A DNA stretch of 64,000 nucleotides from M3007 sp046329435 (GTDB lineage Bacteria > Bacteroidota > Bacteroidia > Chitinophagales > Saprospiraceae): contig JAXLUR010000002.1 of assembly GCA_046329435.1 (NCBI GenBank), positions 248,001 through 312,000 of the forward strand. Direction: 5' to 3'. Of this stretch, positions 47,711 to 56,800 are shown piece by piece. A model generated the notes under the pieces. The model was not told where the DNA came from. It did no database searches and saw only the letters and a program-made list of their open reading frames with translations. Within the stretch, counting starts at the first letter, position 1. Every line of letters begins with the position of its first letter. Made by a program: the position numbers and the translations under genes.

Positions 47711-50611
47711 TCAACGCACCACGATCATCTTCTCCATTTTCACGGCCGAACCGGCCTGAATACGAACGAAATAGAAGCCTTGCGGCAGGTTATTCGTTTG
47801 CAGGGTGAAGCGTTGTTCGCCGGCAAACACTTTTTCATTCACCTGCTGACCGAAGTATTTGCCTTCGATGTTGATGATATCGACCACCAGTTCGGCTTCG
47901 TTGGTCATGTTGAGTTGCAGCGTCACCTGATCCTGTGCGACGGTCGGGAACAGTTTGACCGAGCTGAAGTATTTTTCAGCTTCTTCGGTGCCTACGAAGC
48001 AGGCGGTGTTCAAGTCGAGGAATTTGGCCCAGCCGCAGGTCCAGTCGGCATCGGGGCCGCCGGGGCCGAAAGCGCCTACATAGTCCACTTTGTCGAAGAA
48101 CGCACCGCTGACGCGCGGCGAAGCGAATGCCGCGGCGCCGAGGGCCGGCGAAACGCCGGTGGGCAGTGCATTCGGGTAGTCGAGGTTGAAAGCATCCTGC
48201 AGAGCAGCGCCGTTGGCGTCGGCATTCTGGGCATTGCCCCAGCCGGCCGTAGCAAACCATGCGTCGATGTCGAAGCTGGCGGCATTGGTGTTGAGCAGGT
48301 CAACGGGGCCGTGCACCTGTGTGTTTTTCACTTCGAGCAGGCCGTTTGCAGCGTTTTCTGCCGTGCCATTGCCGTCAATGAAGATGCCGACGGGGTAGCT
48401 GCCCAAGAGCAGGGTGTTGAAGATGCCGGCTTCGTTGTCGCGGCGGAGGTGAGCGGCGCGTTTGAAGTTCGGATTGAGCGTACCGGTCGGTCCGACGATG
48501 GTCACGTTGGAGAAAGTCGGTTTGGTTTTCGGCGCGGTGTCGTCGCCAGCGGCATTGTTGTCGATCTCGAAGCCGTTGGAGCCGCTCACGTCGGCCACCT
48601 GCGGGTCGCGCACCGAAAGCGCATACTGAACGTTGCCGGAGTAGCCGTTGTCGGCGTCAAAATCGTCGTCGAGGCCTCGGTAGGCGACGAGGTGTTTGCA
48701 GTTGACCGTGCCGCCGAACCATTCGTACGAGTCGTCGCCGGAGTACGATACCTGCACGTAGTCAATCGTAGTGCCTGCGCCTACGGCGCCGAGGGTCAGA
48801 CCGTTGATTTCATTGTTGGGCTGGAATGCGATGCCGGGGTATTCGATGCGCACATAGCGCAGGATGCCGGAATTGTCGTTCGGATCGGCGCCGCCGGGCT
48901 GGTCGCCGCCGCCGTAGAGGCCTTTCACAGCGTCGATGCCGCCTTCGATCACACCGAGACCGGGCGTGCCGTTGTACACCTGGTTGGTCGGGGCTTTGCC
49001 CAAAAGAATCACACCGCCCCAGGAGCCGTAGCCCGGGTTGGGGTCGTTGGTGGTAAATACGATCGGAGCGTCAACCGTACCGTCGGCAATCAGTTTGGCA
49101 CAACGCGACACGATAAGGGCGCCTTTCGAACCTTTATCACCTTTGATGACGGTGCCCGGCTCGATGGTCAGGGTAGCGCAGTTGGTGACGTAAATAAAGC
49201 CCTGCAGGGTGTATTCCTTGTCGGCCGTCCAGGTGGTATTGGTAGTGATATCGGTGCTGATGGTCACTTGTTCGGGTGTCGGGGAAGGCAGGCAGCCCGG
49301 ATTGGTCCACTGTGCCCAGGGGCAGGTCCAGTCGCCCGTGGGGCCGAACGCGCCGGCATAGCTCACGGGGGTGAAGAAGGCGTCCTGAATGCGGGGATCC
49401 GAAGTAAAGCTGGCGCCTTGCAGCACTGGCGAACCGGGCGCCGGGCGCGGGTTGGGCAGGTTGATGTTGAAAGGATCGACCAGTTGGGCGTCGGCGGCAT
49501 TGGTGCTCGTGGTGATTGCCATGGCGGTGGCGTAGCCCGGGAGGTCGAAACCATTGGTGGCATTGGTGCTCAAAGGCGTCGTCATGCCGTGGAAAAACGA
49601 GTTTTTGACGATCAGTTTGCCGTTTTGGGCATTGACTGCGCAGGAATCGCCGTCGATAAACAAACCGACGGGGTAGGCGCCCACCGCCACCGAGTTGAAG
49701 ATGGCCTGTTCGTCGTTGCGGCGCAGGTGAGCGGCGCGTTTGTAGTTGGCATTGACGTTGGCGCCCGAGGGACCTACGATGGTCACGTTGGAAAAGGTAG
49801 CGCGGGTTTTGGGCGTAGTGCCGTCGCCGGCAGCGTTGTTGTCGCATTCCCAGCCGTTGGAGCCGCTCACGTCGGCCACTTGCGGGTCGCGTATGGAAAG
49901 GGCAAACTGGATATTGCCGGAATAGCCGTTGTCGGTATCGAAATCGTCGTCGAGGCCGCGATAGGCAACGAGGTGCTTGCAATTGACTGTGCCGCCAAAC
50001 CATTCGAAAGAATCATCGCCGGAATAAGCAACCTGTACATAATCGATCGTGGTGCCAGAACCAACAGCGCCAAGGGTCAAGCCATTAATCTCGTTGTTGG
50101 GCTGAAAAGCAATACCAGGGTATTCGATACGGACATAACGGAGCACCCCGGAATTGTCATTTGCAATGGCTCCGCCGGCTTGGTCGCCGCCACCATAAAG
50201 GCCTTTCACAGCATCAATGCCGCCTTCGATCACGCCGAGGCCGGGCGTGCCGTTGTACACCTGATTGGTAGGCGCATAGCCCAGCAGAATGATACCGCCC
50301 CAATCGCCATAGCTCGGGCTGGCTTCATTACTGGTGAAAACAATGGGTTCATTAGGTGTGCCGTCGGCGATCAGTTTGGCGCCCCGGGTTACGATGAGAC
50401 TGCCCTTCGTGGCTTTATCGCCTTTGATGACGGTACCCGGCTCGATGGTCAGTACGGCGCCATTGGTGACGTACACGAAACCACTGAGCAAATAGGTGTT
50501 GTTTTTTGTCCAGGTCGTATTCGTGGTGATATCACCCGTCACGACGGTTTGGGCATTGATACCAACCCATGCCATACACAGCAGGGTAAAGAGTACAAGC
50601 GCTTTTTTCAT
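47711..50611 (-). CDS. T9SS-exported tandem beta-helix protein
   Basis: A 966-residue surface protein. Signal peptide (MKKALVLFTLLCMAWVGINA), then two copies of a domain of about 430 residues (about 22-450 and 455-880). Each begins with ITTNTTWT and FVYVTNGAVLTIEPGTVIKG, and continues DNSGVLRYVRIEYPGIAFQP, NNEINGLTLGAVGSGTTIDY and EWFGGTVNCKHLVAYRGLDD, which reads as a right-handed parallel beta-helix. A T9SS type A sorting domain ends it (KLFPTVAQDQVTLQL, then GFYFVRIQAGSAVKMEKMIV). Directly downstream of a TonB receptor, from which it has its own promoter and a shared TTAA operator array. Family members usually sit beside TonB receptors in Bacteroidota; function unknown. Confidence 0.85.
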   Translation of the reverse strand: MKKALVLFTLLCMAWVGINAQTVVTGDITTNTTWTKNNTYLLSGFVYVTNGAVLTIEPGTVIKGDKATKGSLIVTRGAKLIADGTPNEPIVFTSNEASPSYGDWGGIILLGYAPTNQVYNGTPGLGVIEGGIDAVKGLYGGGDQAGGAIANDNSGVLRYVRIEYPGIAFQPNNEINGLTLGAVGSGTTIDYVQVAYSGDDSFEWFGGTVNCKHLVAYRGLDDDFDTDNGYSGNIQFALSIRDPQVADVSGSNGWECDNNAAGDGTTPKTRATFSNVTIVGPSGANVNANYKRAAHLRRNDEQAIFNSVAVGAYPVGLFIDGDSCAVNAQNGKLIVKNSFFHGMTTPLSTNATNGFDLPGYATAMAITTSTNAADAQLVDPFNINLPNPRPAPGSPVLQGASFTSDPRIQDAFFTPVSYAGAFGPTGDWTCPWAQWTNPGCLPSPTPEQVTISTDITTNTTWTADKEYTLQGFIYVTNCATLTIEPGTVIKGDKGSKGALIVSRCAKLIADGTVDAPIVFTTNDPNPGYGSWGGVILLGKAPTNQVYNGTPGLGVIEGGIDAVKGLYGGGDQPGGADPNDNSGILRYVRIEYPGIAFQPNNEINGLTLGAVGAGTTIDYVQVSYSGDDSYEWFGGTVNCKHLVAYRGLDDDFDADNGYSGNVQYALSVRDPQVADVSGSNGFEIDNNAAGDDTAPKTKPTFSNVTIVGPTGTLNPNFKRAAHLRRDNEAGIFNTLLLGSYPVGIFIDGNGTAENAANGLLEVKNTQVHGPVDLLNTNAASFDIDAWFATAGWGNAQNADANGAALQDAFNLDYPNALPTGVSPALGAAAFASPRVSGAFFDKVDYVGAFGPGGPDADWTCGWAKFLDLNTACFVGTEEAEKYFSSVKLFPTVAQDQVTLQLNMTNEAELVVDIINIEGKYFGQQVNEKVFAGEQRFTLQTNNLPQGFYFVRIQAGSAVKMEKMIVVR

Positions 50612-50651
50612 TGCAGGAACTACTTGTTTGTGGAAAATTTTGATTGCCCTG

Positions 50652-50729
50652 CAAAGGTCGCCCGAGCGCCTTCCTGCCCGAAAAACGGGGGGTTAAGTTT
50701 GGTTTAACTCTGCATTAAGTCAAGGTTAA
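50652..50729 (-). promoter_or_regulatory. Promoter plus four-unit TTAA operator array (beta-helix gene)
   Basis: On the minus strand a GACCTTTG -7 box (plus 50652-50659) has only a weak -33 (TTTCG at plus 50679-50683). TTAA occurs at plus 50693, 50704, 50715 and 50726: four half-sites exactly 11 bp apart, starting 34 bp upstream of the -7 box. Eleven-bp direct repeats over a weak -33 are characteristic of OmpR/PhoB-family response regulators. The same arrangement precedes the TonB receptor gene. Confidence 0.6.
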
Positions 50730-50775
50730 GCCATGCGTTTCAGCCGGACTTGAACCGCTTTTTCAATAAAAAAAA

Positions 50776-50803
50776 GTCCGGGCAGACTTTGCGTCGCCCG
50801 GAC
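50776..50803 (-). terminator. Terminator of the TonB receptor gene
   Basis: GTCCGGGC (50776-50783) pairs perfectly with GCCCGGAC (50796-50803). On the minus strand it is followed by TTTTTTTTATTG. Confidence 0.85.
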
Positions 50804-50898
50804 AACAGTAGTTAAATTCCTAACCTTAAACTACTAAAATCTGTATCCAAATTCTTGCAGGAAACAGGGCTTCTACCTGTATTCCCCTTGTTTTTATA

Positions 50899-53697
50899 TC
50901 AGAAACGCCAGCCGAGACTGAGGTTGATGCTGCTGCCCAGGTTGAGGCGCTGCATGACGTTGTCTTCCGTCTCTTCGTATTTGTGGCTGGCATTGTTGTC
51001 CTGATAATACAGGAAGTCCTGTTGCAGGATGTCGCTCCACGTCAGTTTGATCTCGCCGCGTTGCCAGAGTCGTTTGCCGATCTGGAAGTCGAGCAGGTTG
51101 CGGTGGCGTTCGTAAATGTCGGCGTAGCCCACCGTGCCTACCTGTGCGATGCGGTCGCCCACGACGTTGTACACCAGCGTAGTGCTCAGGCCCCAGTTGG
51201 GCATGTTGTAACTCAAGCCGGCATTGACGATGTAGGGCGACTGTCCTTGCAAGGCACGGGTAGAATCAAAGTACGACACGCCTTCGGACAGGTCGATGTC
51301 GGAACGGATAAAGGCTGCATTGCTGAAAAACAGGAGGTTTTCCCACGTGCCGCCGAGGAAATCGAAGTTTTTGCGCAACTCGACTTCGATGCCGTAGTTC
51401 TGCGCCGACTGGACGTTCTGGAACGTGAATGTGCGGGTGCCACCACCCTGAGCGGAGAACGTGAACTCGATCGGATTGTTGAAGCGCTTGTAGAAAAGGC
51501 TGACGCTGAACAACTGGTTCTGGCCCGGGTAGATTTCATAACGCACATCGGCGTTGTAGATCGTGCCCGGCGTCAGGGTTGGGTTGCCGATGACGTTGGC
51601 GTTGAGGTAAAAATCGTAGAAGGAGAACGGCGCCAGTTCGCGAAACTCGGGCCGCGTCACGGTTTTGGAGCCCGAAAGGCGCAGTTGCTGCTTGTCGTCG
51701 AGGCTGTACGTGATGTTGAAAGAAGGCAGGAAACTGGTGACCGTGGTGTCTTTTTCAACCGGCGTGCCGCTGTACTGCGCCGCCGAGATTTTTTGCTGAA
51801 AACTTTCCGTACGCAGCCCCCAGGTGATGCGCAGTTTGTCGGCAATTTTGTTGTCGAACATCACATAGCCCGCACCCAGGTTCGATACGCCGGAGTAACT
51901 GTCGCTGGGGTTGGTGATTTCGTCCATGATGAAGCCCTTGTCGCCGATATGGTCGGGGGTGAAAATCGAATCTTGCGGCAGCGAAAGCAGCGAATAATCG
52001 AACTGAAGGAAGTTGCCGAGCACAAAACCCATTACCCGGGCACTGAAGTCACGGTCGCGTTTTTGATACAAACCGCCCACTTTCAGGATCTGTTTTTCAC
52101 CTGCGATGGCGAAAGGAATGCTCAGGTCCACGTTGCCGTTGATCGTGTTTTCCGACAGGGTGGAATAGAAACGGCCACTGCGGTAGGGGTCGGCCGAGCC
52201 GAACGGCACATAGGCCTGGTAGGGGATGTTGACGTCGAGGGTGTCTTCAAAATTTTTGAAATAAAACATGCGGCGCAGCGAAGGAATATCGCGGGTGCTG
52301 CGGTTGAAGCCGCCGCCCCAGCTCAGGCGCATGCCTTTGTCGGTCAGCTGGTGCTCGCCGTACAAACGGGAGGTCAGCAAATGATTTTCCGTGTATTCGA
52401 TCGCGGTGGAACGCACGACGCGCTGCTGTTCCAGGTCGTTGCCAAAACGGTCGCTGACGATATTGTCGGTGTTGGTAGAGTAGGTGGCCTGAATGCCGAC
52501 CTTTTGCGTGTTGTTGATTTTGACCGCCGTATTGAACAGCGCGCCCCACAACACATTGTTTTTGAACTGATTGTCATTATAATCGAACAACTGCCCCTGC
52601 GTATCGAAGTCGGAACGTTTGCCTTGCTGAAGGCGGTTGTTGTTGCTGTAGGAAATGGCGAGGGTGGTGCCCGACTGAATTTTTTTGGACGGGTCGGTCA
52701 CGTAGCCGCCGCTGAGTTGAAAACCCATGTTGGGGCGAGCGCTGCTGCGTTCTTCGATGGCCCAGTCGTTGGGGAAAAGTTGCGATAGGCGATAGCGTTC
52801 CGTTTTGGATGCCGCCTTGAAATCGTTGGCAGCCGGAAAATCGCCGGAAAGGGCCCGCGTACCGTCGTCGATGCCCAGCCAGTCGGTGCCGCCGCCCTGG
52901 GCGGAGAGGTAGGGCTTGAAGGTCGTGACGTTGTTGACGCCTGCGTTCACATTGGCCTGAATAAAAGACTCCTCCGGAATGTCGCGGGTGTTCAGCAGAA
53001 TAGCGCCGCCGGCAAACTCGCCCGGCAGGTCGGCGCTGGCGGTTTTGACCACTACCAGGTTGTCGAGCATGGCCGACGGGAAAAGATCGAAAGAAAAGGC
53101 CTTGCGGTCGGGCTCCGTGCTCGATAGCATGGCGCCGTTGAGCATGGCGATGTTGTAGCGGTCGTTGAGGCCGCGAATGACGGCGAATTTATTGTCCTGA
53201 ATACTGGCGCCGCTTACCCGGCGGATCACGTCGCCGGTGGTGCGGTCGGGCGTGCGGCGGATGGATTCCGCGCTGATGCCGTCGCCTATGGTCGGGCTGG
53301 TTTTTTGCAGGATGGTGAGCGCGCTTTGGCTTTCCCGCTGTGCTTTGGCAACGATTACTACTTCGGCGATGGTTTCAATTTTGGGTTCTTCCAGCGCAAT
53401 GTCCACCACCGTCACCTCATTGGATTTGACCACGATATCTTCCACGGTTTTGGTGGCGTAGCCAGGATAGATGACCGACACCTTGTGTGTGCCGGGAGCC
53501 ACGTTGCGTACGACGTAGTGCCCGTCGAGGTCGGTAACGGCGCCGCCGTTATCGTCAATTTTAACCGACACCCCGATGAGGGATTCGGCGAGCTTGGCAT
53601 CGATGATTTTTCCGGAAATACTGCCCGGATTTTGGGCATTGAGCGAAAGCCAGCAAAAGCTGACCAGCAGGAGGGTAAGCGTTAAATGTTGTTTCAT
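50899..53697 (-). CDS. TonB-dependent receptor
   Basis: A 932-residue outer-membrane active-transport receptor. Signal peptide (MKQHLTLTLLLVSFCWLSLN), then a CarboxypepD-regulatory domain (GSISGKIIDAKLAESLIGVS, then GGAVTDLDGHYVVRNVAPGT). The plug has GDGISAESIRRTPDRTTGDV, SIQDNKFAVIRGLNDRYNIA and SADLPGEFAGGAILLNTRDI. A 22-strand-type barrel follows, ending INLSLGWRF with the C-terminal Phe needed for assembly. Length and domains are standard. The operator array at 53721-53787 matches that of the downstream beta-helix gene, so the two probably act in one uptake or surface process. No SusD partner is present. Confidence 0.9.
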   Translation of the reverse strand: MKQHLTLTLLLVSFCWLSLNAQNPGSISGKIIDAKLAESLIGVSVKIDDNGGAVTDLDGHYVVRNVAPGTHKVSVIYPGYATKTVEDIVVKSNEVTVVDIALEEPKIETIAEVVIVAKAQRESQSALTILQKTSPTIGDGISAESIRRTPDRTTGDVIRRVSGASIQDNKFAVIRGLNDRYNIAMLNGAMLSSTEPDRKAFSFDLFPSAMLDNLVVVKTASADLPGEFAGGAILLNTRDIPEESFIQANVNAGVNNVTTFKPYLSAQGGGTDWLGIDDGTRALSGDFPAANDFKAASKTERYRLSQLFPNDWAIEERSSARPNMGFQLSGGYVTDPSKKIQSGTTLAISYSNNNRLQQGKRSDFDTQGQLFDYNDNQFKNNVLWGALFNTAVKINNTQKVGIQATYSTNTDNIVSDRFGNDLEQQRVVRSTAIEYTENHLLTSRLYGEHQLTDKGMRLSWGGGFNRSTRDIPSLRRMFYFKNFEDTLDVNIPYQAYVPFGSADPYRSGRFYSTLSENTINGNVDLSIPFAIAGEKQILKVGGLYQKRDRDFSARVMGFVLGNFLQFDYSLLSLPQDSIFTPDHIGDKGFIMDEITNPSDSYSGVSNLGAGYVMFDNKIADKLRITWGLRTESFQQKISAAQYSGTPVEKDTTVTSFLPSFNITYSLDDKQQLRLSGSKTVTRPEFRELAPFSFYDFYLNANVIGNPTLTPGTIYNADVRYEIYPGQNQLFSVSLFYKRFNNPIEFTFSAQGGGTRTFTFQNVQSAQNYGIEVELRKNFDFLGGTWENLLFFSNAAFIRSDIDLSEGVSYFDSTRALQGQSPYIVNAGLSYNMPNWGLSTTLVYNVVGDRIAQVGTVGYADIYERHRNLLDFQIGKRLWQRGEIKLTWSDILQQDFLYYQDNNASHKYEETEDNVMQRLNLGSSINLSLGWRF

Positions 53698-53720
53698 GTT
53701 TTGGACACAGATTTGTGCCG

Positions 53721-53787
53721 CAAAGGTCAGAAGCAGGGCAGGGGAGGATCGAAATTTAAGATTAAGTTTGGTTTAAGTTATTGTTAA
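53721..53787 (-). promoter_or_regulatory. Promoter plus three-unit TTAA operator array (TonB receptor gene)
   Basis: On the minus strand a GACCTTTG -7 box (plus 53721-53728) again has a weak TTTCG -33 (plus 53750-53754). TTAA occurs at plus 53762, 53773 and 53784, three half-sites exactly 11 bp apart, beginning 34 bp from the -7 box, as at 50652-50729. The first 15 bases, TTAAGTTTGGTTTAA, are identical in the two arrays. An extra off-register TTAA lies at 53756. Confidence 0.6.
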
Positions 53788-53820
53788 GTCGAGGGTTTGA
53801 AAAATGCCCTAACCCATTGA

Positions 53821-53862
53821 AAAACAAATGCTTCGGCAGTTTCCCGCCGAAGCATTTGTTTT
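53821..53862 (-). terminator. Terminator of the 51-residue-repeat protein gene
   Basis: AAAACAAATGCTTCGGC (53821-53837) pairs perfectly over 17 bp with GCCGAAGCATTTGTTTT (53846-53862), with T-rich flanks on both strands. Confidence 0.9.
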
Positions 53863-53887
53863 AATTTGATCAATATGCCGATCGTTT

Positions 53888-56800
53888 TTATTCCGCTTTG
53901 ACCAGTCGGCGGGTCTGCGCTTCACGGCCGTCGGACAGGCGTACCATGATGACGCCGGCCGGCAAGCTGCCCAGGTCGAGCGCTTGTTCGGAAGCGCCCT
54001 GCGGCAACAGGTTGCGCTGCAGCAAACGGCCGTTCATATCGAACAGTTCGATGCTCAGGTCCTGCCCGGCCGGCGCTGAAAGGCGAACCACAGCGTTTTC
54101 GCGGGCGGGATTGGGCGCCAGCAGCCAGTTGTTGCTCAGGCCAGGTTCTTCGCTCGATACTACTTCGACGTAGAAGCAGTCCGATTGCGTGCTGCAACCG
54201 TTCTGGGTGATCGATACGGCGTAGTTGCCCGTGTGGTCGGGGGTGAAGGTCGAACTGGTTGCGCCGGCGATGGGCTGGCCACTGTCGCAGTCGATCCACT
54301 GGAAGCTGGCATTGAGTGCCTGCACGATAAATGTGCCGCTTTGAAGGATCAGGTTGTATTGAACCGCGTTGACCGTCAGCAACAGCGTAACCGTGGAGTC
54401 GCAGCCGTTGGCAGCCACGAAGGAGCCTGTATAAACGCCCGGTTGGGTCAGCGTGAGCCCCAGGAACGGATAGGACTCGCCTTCACAAATGGTAGCCGAA
54501 AGCGACGTGTTGGCAGGTTGCAATACCGAAAGGGCAAGAACCACAATGGAATCGCAGCCTGTTGCATTGACCAGATTGGCCGTGTAGGTGCCCGGAAGCG
54601 TGAGGTTCTGACCGTTAAAACTGTAAGATTCGCCGAGGCAAATGGAGGCGTTCAGATGGGTCGTGGGTGCAGGCGTTACCGTGAGGTGCAGTACAACGGT
54701 GGAGTCGCAGCCGTTGGGGCCGCTCAACACGGCTGAGTAGGTGCCCGAGGCGGCAAGCAGCTGACCGTCGAAAGGATACGAGTTGCCTTCGCAAATGGTG
54801 GCGTTGACTGTGGTCGTGAGTTCCGGCTGGATGGTCAGGTGAATGGTCACGGTAGAGTCGCAGCCCGTGGAACCGACGAAATAGTAATTGTAAATGCCGG
54901 TTTCCGACAGGGTATCGCCTTCATACACCAGCGTCGTGCCTTCACAAATTGTATAGGTCAGCACGGTTGCAGGGCTCGGAATTACCGCAAGATTGACTGT
55001 TACGGTGGAATCGCAGCCGGCAGCGGAGGTAAATACGAAAGGATAAGCGCCGGTTTCGGTCAGTGTCGAACCGCCATAGTTCAGGCTGGTGCCTGCACAA
55101 ATCGTGAAATTGAGCGTTGTGGCCGGGTTGGGCAGCACCGTCAGGTTGAGGGTGAAAAGGCTGTCGCAACCGTTGGCGCCGGTGTACAGGAAATTGTACG
55201 CGCCGCCTTGCGTGTAACTCGTGCCGTTGTATTGGTAGCTTTCGCCTGCGCAAATGCTGACGTTTTGTGTGCTTTGGTGGGTCGGCAACACCGTCAGCGT
55301 CAGCGTGACGATGCTGTCGCAACCATTGGCCGCCGTCAGGATAGCCGTGTAGATGCCGCTCTGACTGAGCATCTGGCCGTGGAAATTGTAGCTTTCATTG
55401 GCGCAGATGGTGGCTGTTTCGGCGCCGTTCGACAAGGGAAGCACGGTCAGCACCAGGTTGGCGATGCTGTCGCAACCATTCACGCCGGTCAGGGTAGCCG
55501 TGTAGCTGCCGGCCTGGCTGAGTATCTGTCCGTTGAAATTGTAGGTTTCATTGGCGCAAATGGTGGCCGTCGTGGTGCTGTTGCCCAGCGGCAGGATGTT
55601 CAGGTTGAGCGTGACGGTGCTGTCGCATCCGTTGACATCGGTGAAAGACGCGGAGTACTGGCCTTCGTTGTCGAAGTTTTGCCCATTGAATACATAGGTC
55701 TCTCCCGGGCAAATGGAGGCGTTGATCGTGGTGGTATTGGCCGGTAAAACTGTGAGGTTCAGCGTCACAATCGAATCACAACCGGCCGGCGTCGTATAAA
55801 ATGCCATGTATGCCCCCGTCGTGCCCAGATCCAGGCCGTTGAACGAGTAGGTCTCTCCTGCGCAGATGGTGGCCGATTCTGCCGAGCCCAGCGGCGGCAA
55901 TACCTCGAGCAGCAGGGTCGTGGTGCTGTCGCAACCGTGAACGTCGGGGTAAACCGCGGTGTAGGTGCCGCTTTCGGTAAGCGTCTGGTTGTTGAACAAA
56001 TAGCTGCTGCCCTGGCAGATCTGGGCGTTGATCGTCACGCTGTTTTCCGGGAAAACGATCAGGTAGAGCGTCCGGATGGAGTCGCAGCCGTTTGCTGCCG
56101 TGAAAGTATCCTGGTAAATGCCGCTTTCATTCAGCACCAGGCCGCCAAACGCAAAGGTCTCGCCGGCACAGATCGCAGCGCTCGTGTCGCTGGAGGAAAG
56201 CGGAAGTACGTTCAGGGTGAGGGTGACAAGCGAATCGCAGCCATTTTCGGCTTTCAACGAATCCACGTACACCCCGGAAATAGCCAGCGTATCGCCTCCG
56301 AAAACATAGGTTTCGTTGGCGCAGATTGTTGCTTCAAGGCTGCTGCCTGCTACCGGCAATACTTCGAGGGTGAGCGTCACCAGCGAATCGCAACCCGTGG
56401 AGGCAGTCAGCGTATCGGTGTAAACGCCCGCTTGCGTCAGGGTGTCGTTGCCGAAAATATAACTTTCGTTGGCGCAGATGGTCGCGGCAAAACTGCTGTC
56501 GAGAAGTGGCAGAATACTCAGGTGGAGCAGCACAACCGAATCACAGCCGTTTTCTGCCGTCAGCAATACCGAATAGGTGCCGGCTGTGTCGAGGTTTTGC
56601 CCAAAGAAATCGTAATACTGCCCGGCGCAAACCGACGCCTCTACGTTGGCAAGCAGTTCGGGCAATATGTTGAGGTTCAAATGAACGAGCGAGTCGCAGC
56701 CGTTTTCCGCCGTCAACGTATCGGTATAGACACCGCTTTCGTCCAGAATTTGCCCGGCAAACTCATAAGTCTGGAAAGCGCACAACGTGACATCAAAAGA

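Noticed and set aside
47780..50707. A 975-codon open frame opposite the beta-helix protein
   Set aside because: It mirrors the repeated coding strand and has no signal, domain or promoter.
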